Assembly: GCA_026225945.1 (NCBI GenBank)
Contig: JAMJFZ010000597.1
Location: 5,116,001 to 5,180,000 of the forward strand
From: Cricetomys ansorgei
Lineage: Eukaryota > Chordata > Mammalia > Rodentia > Nesomyidae
Length of the DNA stretch: 64,000 bases
Direction of reading: 5' to 3'
Shown here: positions 1 to 8,862 of the stretch, in pieces
Layout: every line of letters starts with the position of its first letter
Position numbering within the stretch: position 1 is the first letter of the stretch
Made by a program: the position numbers and the translations under genes
Notes under the pieces: model-generated
Databases searched by the model: none
What the model saw: only the letters and a program-made list of their open reading frames with translations
Told to the model about the DNA's origin: nothing

Positions 1-489
1 CACACAAGGTCAAGCCAGACACAATTCTGTAACTGGAGGAAGGGCTTATGAAGGCCCACCCCCATCTGAGGGGCTATAGGCAATTGATGTCTGTTGGCAG
101 AGGGAGAGGCAGCTTTTATCAGGGATGTAGCTCCTGGTAGGGTGCTCATGCTTCAGCATGTGACCCATACTCAAGTACACACTGCTAGCGCTGATTGGAC
201 TCAGTGGGTAAGAAAATAAAGGCATAAAGCTTGGAGGAAGAAGTGCATTGTGTGGGTGTCTGGGAGGAGCTGGGGCAAGGGGTACACCTGATGAGAAGAT
301 GTTGCATACATATGTAGATTTCTCAAAGAATAATGAAATGTATGACAATGGATAGATATATTCTGAGGAAAACAGATTAGCTCTCGATGCAGACGTGTCA
401 CATTGTGATATGACTCTGTCATCTACAGCCATATTGGCTTGCAGTCATACCTACCCAGAGTTGCACGCATCCTGGGGCCACAGGTTAGA

Positions 490-735
490 AACGCCTGAAA
501 GCAAGCCCATTTTACCCACTTGATCTGCCCATGTGTGGTTCTTTTCCTCTCTGCTCCTGTCATGTGATGCCGTCTGCCTTGTTCCAATACACTAGAAGCC
601 CTTCACTAGAGGCTGGCTAAGGCGGTCTACCCAGTCTCAGATCATCAAGTTCCAATATTGTGAGTTAAATAAACATCACTCTTTATAAATTATTCATCCT
701 CTTTTGTTATAGCAACACAAGACAGACTGAGAAAG
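490..735 (+). mobile_element. MaLR-type LTR, 3' portion
   Basis: The 3' end resembles the MST/MLT branch of MaLR LTRs: a ttaaataaac polyadenylation-like segment, then ttataaattattcatcc, then tgttatagcaacacaa close to the LTR terminus. The 5' half is too diverged to place. Confidence 0.6.
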
Positions 736-1464
736 TCACAAAAGAAACCACAGGAGAGTTTTCTTCCATCCTGTTTTCTGTATGATTTTTTTTCTTCCAG
801 TAATAACATTTGTGATATTGATTCTTTGAATGAAATTTTTCATAATCATCCTCTCTCTTGCAGTGCAAAGTAAGACTGGGTTCTTATTCTAAGGTGCCCC
901 CCCCCTCCAAGTCACCTTCTGGTGTCATTTGTGTGTTTAATGGCCTGTCACCAACACACAGAAATTAGGCTGTCAGGGCTGACTACTACAGGAGTCCCAA
1001 GGCAGCAGAGGGAAGTCAATCAGGGATCTAGGAGGCATCCAAAGCAGAAAGAGTTTGGGGCTTTTGAAATGCAGTTGGAGGCCATTTGTGCTTTTGTTCT
1101 ACAGGATCCAGCTACACCTGTCCCATGGTCTGGATTGGCCTCACTGCTGGACCTGCCCAGCTTACATCCCTCCATCTGGTCTCTGAGAGCTCCCTGTGAC
1201 CATAAGTGTCACATATGAGGGGCATTTTCGACCTAGCCATCTCTTCCTCACCCTTGAAAACTATCTCAAATGCTTCCTCTTTCCCTGTTGTTTTCTACCC
1301 GAGAGGCAGAATTACCATTCATCCAATGTAGTGTTTCATCCTCACCTATTCCAGGCTCGGAGAGCTTAGAAACCAAATCTTACTTGCTTTGAATCCCTAA
1401 CATTGAGCACAGTACTTTACACTTATCAGCTATACATGGAGATGTGTAAAAATAAGTAACTTGG

Positions 1465-1618
1465 GGTAACAGATGTCCCAGATGTTAAGAGTGCTTCCCA
1501 CTCTTCCTGGGGACCTGAATTCAGTTCCCACTGCTCATATCAGCTAGCTCATAACAGCCTGTAACTCCAGTCCAGGGTATTTGATGCCCTCCTACCTGGG
1601 TGTTCTGTTTCTCTCTCC

Positions 1619-1649
<31 letters not shown>

Positions 1650-1670
1650 ACCTAAATAAAAACAAAACAA
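1465..1670 (+). mobile_element. B3/B2-type SINE with (CT)n tail
   Basis: The tRNA-like head (gttaagagtgcttccc, gacctgaattcagttccca) is followed by the B3 body (cataacagcctgtaactcca, tttgatgccctcc). The tail is a (CT)n run at about 1612-1650 and an A-rich end. The copy is old and diverged. Confidence 0.75.
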
Positions 1671-1899
1671 AAACTAATCTGTTTTATAAAATGAGTGCCT
1701 TTGAGGCTTTGTCTAGAGTTCTGATTGCACCCATGTTTCTTTGAAAAGGGACCACTAGAGCTTGTGAGCAGAGTCTGAAGATCACACTGTAACTCTGTCG
1801 ACCTTCCCTTCCTTCTGCCACCCACACTGGGCCTGGGCAGGAAGGGAAGCCCTTGCCTAAGGGCCAAGGCAGAGAGACCCATTGGGAAGGGCACCATAC

Positions 1900-2097
1900 C
1901 TGATGGGGGCTGTGGAGTTCTCTAGCTTCCACCAGGCCTTGGGTGGGTTTAGGTAGCGGCACCACAGCTCCCAGTCAAAGCCTTGGGCAGCCAGTGGGTA
2001 CTCTTCTATCTCAAAGTTGTCATATTTGATGTTATCGAAAGATGGTGAGATGATCCGTTTCCGGTTTTCCTTGATGCGGGTGAGAACCGGTTCAGCC
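1900..2097 (-). CDS. Galnt18: Galnt18 internal coding exon following the DxH exon
   Basis: The exon encodes 65 complete residues plus a split codon at each end: AEPVLTRIKENRKRIISPSF, then DNIKYDNFEIEEY, FDWELWCRYLNPP and ENSTAPI. AEPVL directly follows the metal-binding segment of the previous exon. The FDWELWC region is the conserved middle of the GalNAc-transferase catalytic domain, before the Gal/GalNAc motif, which must lie in the next exon outside the window. NST is a possible N-glycosylation sequon. The acceptor is strongly pyrimidine-rich (cctctttcttgctcag) and the donor CAG|GTATGG, a weaker +3/+5 match than the other two. The exon is 198 nt and starts and ends in phase 2, so skipping it would remove 66 residues without a frameshift. 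Such a product should lack part of the catalytic core. Confidence 0.95.
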
Positions 2098-2384
2098 CTG
2101 AGCAAGAAAGAGGAAGAGATCAATTATTGCTGCCAAGGTAGGAGACAGCCAGATGAGCAGCTCACACTGGTCATTTTCTAGCAGCAAAAGGAAGGTACCC
2201 CTGCTCCCCAAAGATGGAGAGAAATGGTGTTCCACTTCCCTAGGAGTTGCCTGCCCTGGGCTAAGAACTTTGGGTTGTCAAGAAGCCCAGTGGCTCCCTC
2301 AGTACATCCAGAGCTGAAGTGGGAGATTCTCCTCAGCCTGTGTGATTTCCCTTTCTTTACGTACACAACAAAAACCAAGATTAG

Positions 2385-2473
2385 CAGGAGAAGGAGGAGA
2401 AGAAGGAGGAGGAGGAGGAGGAGGAGGAGGAGGAGGAGGAGGAGGAGGAGGAGGAGGAGGAGGAAGAGGAGGA
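2385..2473 (+). repeat. (AGG)n triplet repeat
   Basis: About 89 nt of purine-only sequence has a pure (AGG)n core of about 20 units at 2404-2464 and AAG interruptions at each side. In the Galnt18 transcript it reads as (CCU)n, starting about 290 nt upstream of the 3' splice site of the 1900-2097 exon. Repeat length is probably variable. Open frames through it (poly-Leu, poly-Arg) are by-products. Confidence 0.97.
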
Positions 2474-3211
2474 ACAGATCTGAGGCTCTAGAGGAAAATC
2501 TCAACCTGGCTTTTGATTTTCCTTGAACCAACCTCAAGGGAGAGGCAGGCAGCGTAGGCAAAGGTTCATTCCCCTCTGCCTCAGGAGTGGTGGGGCATCC
2601 TGGTTCCCCTACCCTCTGGGACTGACAGGCCCCTCTGTGTAGCAGAAGAATAATGTGTTTGCCAACAGGAATGATAAGCTTCTCATTAATAATATATTCT
2701 GTGCATAATTGTTTATTCAAATCAGCTTGAAATAGTAAGTGTCCCTCTCCTCGGCTGGCCATAAATCCAGGGGAAATGCTTTTTAAATAGTCACAAATGG
2801 CACACAGGGACTTCAAGGATAAAAATGACTGTGCTGCAGCCCTAGTTTGGGTCTGGGATGCCGGCACCCGGCCTAGGCTGCTGCCACTCCTTGCTGCCAG
2901 CATACCCACCTCACTCCGCTCCCCTGAGGCAGAGGCTAGTGCCATGGAGCATCACCGAGGCCATTGGGAGCAGGAGGAAAAAGGCCAAGAAATTATATAT
3001 CCCAGTTATTCAAAGTAAACCTTAACATCTGTGCCTCTAGGTCCAGGCAGAGCTTCACACAGTGAGCAGCATCACCCTCTCCTAGCCCTGCAGGGACATC
3101 AGGTGCCCTATGAGGGCTCAGTTGCAGCTACAGAGGCCTGCCAGTTATCTTATTTCTCCCATATGGCACCTAGCTGAGCTGACTTGAGAAACAAAGACTC
3201 TCTAGAGCATA

Positions 3212-3880
3212 GTTTTGCTGGGATAGAGGTTCTGAGGGCATTTGAGGGATCCAGGAAGCCACGTTTACCTACCTCTGCCCATTTGTTCTTGCCCTATCTG
3301 TGAGGTAAGACATGTCTTGTATCTGTTCCAATTCTGCTGCCTGACCTGCAGATGGTAGATCCCTGTCCTCGGCAGGATAGGAACTCTGCTTTTTTTCCTC
3401 TTTTATTTCTATTTTTTTTTTGTGTGTGTATGCTTTACCTGCATGCATGTATGTGCACCAAATGTGTGCAGTGCCTGTCAATGCCAGAAGAGGGCAATAG
3501 ATCCCCTGAAACTGGAGTTAAAGATGGGTGTTAGCTACCATGTAGGTGCTGGGGCTTGAACATAGGTCCAGCACAAGAGCAGCAAATACTCTTAACAACT
3601 GAGCAATCTCTCTGCTTTTCCTTTGTATATATTTGTCTCCCTGGTCTGGTGTTACCAACCCTTCAGGTGTTGACTCCTGACTCTTTTACCCTTCATGAAA
3701 CCTAGTCCTATTGTAAGGATGACTCACTCACATACCCATATATTACCGTCCCCACAATCCTCTCCTTTTCCTCCACCCCATGACTAAGATCCCAGAATGC
3801 ACTGCACTTCTGGAATCAAGCCCATTGGATCATAGCGGAATCCTTCCTCTCCCTGAAGCACTCACCAGCCCACATTGAAC
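3212..3880. repeat. Segmental duplication, source copy (spans the DxH exon 5' splice site)
   Basis: It aligns by eye to 4535-5005 through tgccctatctgtgagg, ccctgtcctcggc, ccccatgactaagat and actcaccagcccacattgaac. Without the SINE at 3404-3622 it is about 450 nt, close to the ~470 nt of the copy. It includes the last ~15 nt of the 3866-4049 exon and its 5' splice site. Confidence 0.8.
3404..3622 (-). mobile_element. B3-type SINE, minus orientation
   Basis: On the plus strand it starts with a T-rich tail, then tgccagaagagggcaatag and the reversed tRNA-like head ending in actgagcaatctctctgc. Similar ctgctttt-cct strings flank both ends and may be target-site duplications. It lies inside the segment copied to 4535-5005 but is missing from the copy. 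Confidence 0.8.
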
Positions 3881-4049
3881 TCCACGTGGGCATCGAACAG
3901 TGCCACCACAGGGGCTGTGGCTGCCCTCCAGCCGCTGACCCTGGAGCGGATGAGGCCTTCCTGCTTGCTGTGGCGCACAACTTTGATGAAGCCTGGCTTC
4001 TGGCCATTCACTTTGTCCACATATTCAGTCAGCTTCTCTTTGAGCTCCT
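3866..4049 (-). CDS. Galnt18: Galnt18 internal coding exon with the DxH metal-site segment
   Basis: The exon holds 60 complete residues plus split codons (Glu at entry, Trp at exit), starting ELKEKLTEYVDKV and ending FDAHVEFNVG. It includes the family segment EGLIRSRVSGWRAAT, followed by the DxH triad as Asp-Ala-His in FDAHVEFN. This triad coordinates the metal ion and UDP-GalNAc in the GT-A fold. Most GalNAc-transferases have Asp-Ser-His; Ala here is typical of the Y subfamily. The acceptor is tctcaccaacag and the donor CTG|GTGAGTGC. It enters in phase 1 and leaves in phase 2, 184 nt in all. The 5' splice site and last 15 nt, with the flanking short intron, have been copied in diverged form to 4535-5005. 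The exon itself is open and shows no damage. Confidence 0.95.
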
Positions 4050-4454
4050 CTGTTGGTGAGAAAATGCCTTTTAGCTGAGTGAAAGCAAAGGGCAGAAGCA
4101 GCCAGAACATTCACAATACTAAGATGAAATACCACCCCTTCCCAGGATATTCAAGCCCCTCCCCACCCCGCACCCCCACCACACATCAGGTCTTCACTGG
4201 CACCAGTGGTGGCCGGCATAGCTCAGTTTTGATGAAAAATAGGAAGATGGTATTATGAAGCCTCAGTGCCATGCATTTATCAAGAACTCACACATATTGT
4301 CTAGTTCATCATCACAGAAGGCAACAGGAAGGCGTGCGGGGTATGTGTGTGTGTGCAGGAACTAAACAGTTTCCCCAGCGTTACATAGCACATGAGTGTT
4401 GGAGTCAGGTTTACACTTGGTCTACAAACTTAACCAGCCTGAGCCATCGGAATT

Positions 4455-5216
4455 TGGAATATGATATAAAATGTTCCCTCCAGGCTCATGTGTTTGGACA
4501 CTTAGTCCTCAGATGGTGGCCCTATTCTGGGGACTACTTGGGATGGGCTCTTTGGGGGATCCCAAGAAGCCCCTGATTCCATCAAACTACCTTTGCCTAC
4601 TCTGTCCACTTGGTGCTGCCCTGTCTGTGAGGGAGGGCACCAGTCTCCTAACTGTTCCGACTCTGCAGCCTCCACATAGTGGAGCCCTGTCCTCAGCTGG
4701 GCAAGAACTCACTGCTTTACCTTTCCCTAGCTGCATGTCTCAGATGATGATGCTAGTAGCTAAGGCTATGCCTGGGGCTACCACATCCTTTAGGTCCTGG
4801 CCCCTCACTCTCCTGTCCTGCCGGAGACACAGCTGTATTACAGAGGTTGCTTATACAACCACATCTCTGCGGCTTCTAGATCCTCTCTCCTCCTTCCAGC
4901 CCATGGCTGAGATACCAACAAGCATCACATTTCTGAGCTGAAACCCTGGATCCCACTGGTACTCCTCCTCTCTCCAGGGTACTCACTAGCCCACACTGAA
5001 CATGGAGGTCATGGAACATCTGGGAGATGGGACCTACCTAGAGGAAGTAGGTCACTGGGGACAGGTCTATAGACCACTCAGCTTCCCAGCTGCCAGTGTG
5101 CTATACCAACACACCTCACATGTCCTGGACTATGACTTTGACAGACCATATCCTGCCAAACCATGAGCCAAAACAAACTTCTCTCCTCTTTCATTGCTTC
5201 TCGACAGTATAAACCA
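4455..5216 (+). mobile_element. MaLR (MT-like) LTR split by the duplicated segment
   Basis: The 5' part (about 4455-4534) has the typical atgttccctccaggctcatg and tgtttggacacttagtcctc. The 3' part (about 5006-5216) resumes with ggtcatggaacatc and gaggaagtaggtcactgggg, then a gagccaaaacaaact polyadenylation-like segment. Together they make one LTR interrupted by 4535-5005. Confidence 0.65.
4535..5005. repeat. Segmental duplication, diverged copy with orphan 5' splice site
   Basis: The matching strings, in the same order and orientation as 3212-3880, are tgccctgtctgtgagg, ccctgtcctcagc, agcccatggctgagat and actcactagcccacactgaac. It sits between two halves of a MaLR LTR. The donor-like site, read on the minus strand, is CTA|GTGAGTAC at 4981-4989. 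Only ~15 nt of exon-like sequence is present, so it is not a usable second exon. Confidence 0.78.
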
Positions 5217-6589
5217 TCTTCTCATTGGCTCAGCTGCCTCTTCCTGCCCAGCCCTTTCCATTGATCCTCCCAGCCAACCAGAGAAGCCCCAGTGGTTGAG
5301 ACCTTGGCTTGGACTCTCTCTGCCCAGATCATGTTTCTGGAAGGCCAATGGCAGACACTGTGCTGTGGGAACAAGGGGTCCAGTGGGCTGCTACCCACTG
5401 TCACTGTGCCTGACTTGGCGTGTACCAGGCTGCTTCTCTACCTCTGTGATGGGGTTCTCAGCCTGAACATAGTGGCCATGATTATCATCAGCAGGGGAAG
5501 CCAGAGCCCGGGTCTCCTCACAGTTTGTTGAGCAGGATCCATTTTGAGCCAACTACCCATCACCAAGGGGAAAATCTATCAGGGGATGAGTCATGGACAG
5601 GTGGTACTTCTGAATTCCATACTGAAGCCAGGGACCTGCATGTATACAGTGTTAATACCTTCACTCATACACACCAAAATCCTGTTCTAAGGCACTGATG
5701 AGGACATGCTGTGGGGATTGCTATAAAATGGACCCCCAGGAATCCCACCATCCTAAGTTGAGTTCATAGCCTCCCTCATCTACTCCAGGGGACCCAAAGC
5801 TCCTACTTTCCATTTCTGGATGCCCTAAGCAGGGAAGCTGATGCTAGCCTCCCAGAGGATGGGTGATCCAGGCAGGGAAGGAAGACCATCCCCAGTGGAG
5901 AGATGCTAAGGTCTGAAAAAGTCAGACGACTCCATGACCCCATGCAGAGCAGACACAAGCTGACACACTGCCCAGAGACCCACACCCTGACTGCAGGATT
6001 CTATGTCAACCTGCATTTGATGTTTGAAGCCAGTGACTCCTGGGATTGTCCTTAGACAAAGCAGTGCGAACTATTCTGATGCAAAGTGGGGTTGAAATAA
6101 GACCGGGGCACAGAAATGGTATCAGGCACAGGAGGGCCAGCTGAGAAGACACAGCAATTGTGACGGATTCTGTTTCACTAAAAGTTGTAGTTCCTTTACA
6201 GTGCCTGTTACCAGGGAGCCAGATGAAGGCTGCTGAGGGGCAAGCCTGCCCGCAGTCAGCTGAACTCAAATGTGCTCAGATTTAAATGTGTGCCAGCAAC
6301 TGCTAGCACAGAAAGGAAGGAAGAGGATTAGGAGAAAAGGGGGTGGTGGTAAAGAGTAGGAGGGAGAGGAGAGGAAGAGAGGACAAGGTAGGAGAGGAGA
6401 AAAGAGGGTTGAAATGCTTAAAATGTCCCGGATGATTCTGGCTCAGTCTTTGCAGAGTATCTTCACCTAACACAACCTCCATGTTTTCCTTCAACCTTTG
6501 TCAATTGGTAAATAAGCATGCGATACCTTGAAAGTACTTCCAAATCCTCAGGAAAACAGTTTTTCAACATGTTGTCTGTGAGATATACA

Positions 6590-6590
<1 letters not shown>
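5217..6590. other. Unique intronic stretch with a purine-rich tract
   Basis: Nothing recognisable apart from a G/A-rich low-complexity stretch at about 6309-6408. Confidence 0.6.
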
Positions 6591-6633
<43 letters not shown>

Positions 6634-6690
6634 TCATATGTATATATATTCATATATGTGTATATATATACACATATATATCTTGCTAAA
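6591..6690 (+). repeat. (TG)21 microsatellite with adjoining TA-rich run
   Basis: There is a pure (TG)n at 6591-6632, followed by tatatatattcat-type alternating purine/pyrimidine sequence to about 6690. Confidence 0.97.
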
Positions 6691-6971
6691 TATTTTATAT
6701 ATTTGAAGCACTCAGAACTTACTGCAAAATAGAAAATAGTCTCTTTCCTCTTATAACTAAACACAAACATGAAACTGTTTACACCTGTCTTTGGATAAGG
6801 CTGTTGGAAAGCTCGGGGATAAATAAAATGACTAACCATCAGAGTTTGCTCAACATTTTTACTTCTCTACTTAACCAAGTCTTTGATTTTTTTTAAGTTC
6901 TAATCTGAAATATATATTATTTTTAACTTTCCCCCTATGTAAGTTACAAGAAAAGTGTGGATTGTTTGTTT

Positions 6972-7050
6972 GAAGGGGTCTGTACTGGGGATTGAGCCCA
7001 AGACCTTATTCATGCTAAGCAAGCAACCTAGGACTCAACTATAGCCTCAG
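6972..7050 (-). mobile_element. ID-type SINE, minus orientation
   Basis: Reversed tRNA-Ala-like ID core: gtactggggattgagccca (B-box side), then catgctaagcaagcaacc and the A-box side. The copy is diverged. It is followed directly by the (CA)n array. Confidence 0.75.
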
Positions 7051-7052
7051 AC

Positions 7053-7360
7053 TCACACACACACACACAGACACACACATACCACACACCACACAGACAG
7101 ACAGACAGACAGACACACACACACATACACACATATACACACACAGACACACACAGAGACACAGACAGACACACAGAAACACACACACAGAGACACACAC
7201 AGACACACAGAAACACACACACAGAGACACACACAGACACATATACACACATACACACACACAGACACACAGACATACACATACACACAGAGACACACAC
7301 ATACATATTCTCTCTCTCTCTCACACACACACGTGTGTGTGTGTGTGTTGTGTGTGTGTG
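7053..7360 (+). repeat. Compound (CA)n/(CAGA)n array ending in (TG)n
   Basis: About 270 nt of CA repeats with interspersed CAGA, GAGA and CATA units, then (TC)n, then cacacacacac joined directly to gtgtgtgtgtg at 7332/7333. The long Cys/Val and Ser/Val open frames in this stretch come from the repeat. Confidence 0.97.
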
Positions 7361-7426
7361 CTGGCCTTGAATTGGTGCTCCTTCTGCCTCAGCCTCTCAA
7401 GTAGTTGGGATTACAGGCCTGTACCA
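7361..7426 (-). mobile_element. B1 SINE fragment, minus orientation
   Basis: ctggccttgaattggtgctc, ctgcctcagcctctc and gggattacaggcctgtacca match the reversed 5' half of B1. Confidence 0.75.
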
Positions 7427-8295
7427 AAGACTTCACTGAAAAAGTATTCTTCAGAAAACAATATAAATAATGCATAATAAAACAACACACTAGGGCAGGA
7501 TAGGAGTGAAACTGCAGAATGGAGAAGCTATACTTTGCACTTCGTGCAGCATGCTGGGAAGCCAGGAGGCAGCATGTCTGCTCTTTGTGACTTTTCCAGA
7601 CTGAGAGTAGATGCAGGAGCTGTCCACGGCCAGTGCTGACAAAGAAACACAATTTGTGCTCCACATGGAGCCAAGCAAGCATCCTACCATTTGTATGGTG
7701 CTTCCAGCCCTCTCCTGCTGTCCACAAACCCCTGATCTGCTGATGTCTGAGAGGCTTCTGTAAGTTGCACTGATGACACCTGAGGGGCACAGGCCATGCT
7801 CCGTAGCCCCATATGGAAAGCTCTCCAAGAGCATGCTCACACTCCTTCAGATTGAGACACCAGTGGGGAATCTAGCAGCCTGATTGCACAGAGCTCTCTC
7901 CCTAGATCTGCCCCATTGTGGTGTCAGTCTAGAGTGATGGTCCACAGTCTGGACCAGAAGTGAAGTTCCCACAACTGTGAATCTGGTTCACATGCTTAAC
8001 TGCATACCATGGTGTCTGGTGTGAAGGAAACAAACATTGGGAATCTGGTTTCCACAGGTCTCTCTGCTCGCTGGAAGGCAGAGACACAGGAATTTTGCAG
8101 AAAAGTTTGGCTAGGCTTGCCGAGGACAGGCAGATCAGTACCTCTTCCTTGTCTGTTAGCGTTCAGGAGATCATTTCCCTCGGGTGCTGCAGGTCTGGGG
8201 GAAGCAGAGGTGGAGGGAAAGGCTACTCATTCATTTGTTCATTCTTTCATTCCACAACTATCATACACTTTCCAGTTGCTGTGACTATAAACAAG
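7427..8295. other. Unique intronic stretch
   Basis: I see no gene or identifiable repeat here. Confidence 0.6.
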
Positions 8296-8299
8296 GCAG

Positions 8300-8510
8300 T
8301 TTACAGTGGACTGAATATTTGGGCCCCACTTAATGCATGTTGAAATCCCCAATGTAATGGCATCAGGAGGTGGGGGATGGGGCGTGATCAGATCACGAGG
8401 GTAAAGCCATTGTCCAAGTCCTTCCTATAAACTGGCTCTAATGGATACACACGCTGCGTCATTTATGAAGCAGAGACCCATTCCCTCACAGTTTAGTAGG
8501 CTAGACTGTC
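8300..8510 (+). mobile_element. MLT1-type MaLR LTR fragment
   Basis: Contains tgaatatttgggccccact, gttgaaatccccaatgtaat, ggcatcaggaggtggggg and cacgagggtaaagcc, which follow the MLT1 LTR order. Confidence 0.75.
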
Positions 8511-8654
8511 TAAGATCTAGCACAGAAAGGTTGGAGGGGCAACTTGCTGTTGTTCCTGCATGGCCTGAAACATAGGGTGAGGTTGGTGGAATGCTCCTGA
8601 AGCCTCTTTGGTAAAGGCTTTAGTCTCATTCACAAGGGAAGAGCCTGCGTGCTT

Positions 8655-8862
8655 ATCATATTTTTTAAAAATGTGTTTGTGCATTTGGCCTGTGTGTACC
8701 ATATGCATGTAGTGCCCACCAAGGCCAGAAGAGGGCATCAGATCCCCTAGAACTAGAGTTACAGACAGTTGTTAGCTGCCCTGTGGTGTGCTGGGAACCA
8801 AACCTAGATCCTATGCAAGAGCAACAAGTGCCTTTGTCCACTGAGCCACCTCTGCAGGCCTT
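8655..8862 (-). mobile_element. B3-type SINE, minus orientation
   Basis: Contains ggccagaagagggcatcag, cctagaactagagttacag, gtgtgctgggaaccaaacc and the reversed head ctgagccacctctgcaggcc. Confidence 0.88.

Larger units (their letters stand above)
1..1899 (-). other. Galnt18: Galnt18 intron downstream of the 1900-2097 exon (partial)
   Basis: The intron begins with GTATGG at 1899 and runs off the window. It contains the 3' part of a MaLR-type LTR (about 490-735), a B3-like SINE with a (CT)n tail (1465-1670), and otherwise unique sequence. The stretches 1-489 and 736-1464 show nothing I can identify; open frames there are short and unsupported. Confidence 0.85.
2098..3865 (-). other. Galnt18: Galnt18 short intron (1,768 nt)
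   Basis: The intron is bounded by GTGAGTGC at the 3865 side and a pyrimidine-rich acceptor ending CAG at 2098. It carries the (AGG)n tract at 2385-2473, an AT-rich unique block at 2640-2830, and a B3-type SINE at 3404-3622. The part 3212-3865 is the source of the diverged copy at 4535-5005. Confidence 0.92.

Noticed and set aside
2178..2945. 255-codon minus-strand open frame with a long poly-Leu run
   Set aside because: It is opened by the (AGG)n repeat, covers intron between two proven exons and matches no protein family.
4535..5005. Second functional copy of the DxH exon
   Set aside because: Only about 15 nt of exon-like sequence were copied, with substitutions and no acceptor.
7028..7330. 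Overlapping Cys/Val/Ser-rich open frames
   Set aside because: They are translations of a (CA)n array.
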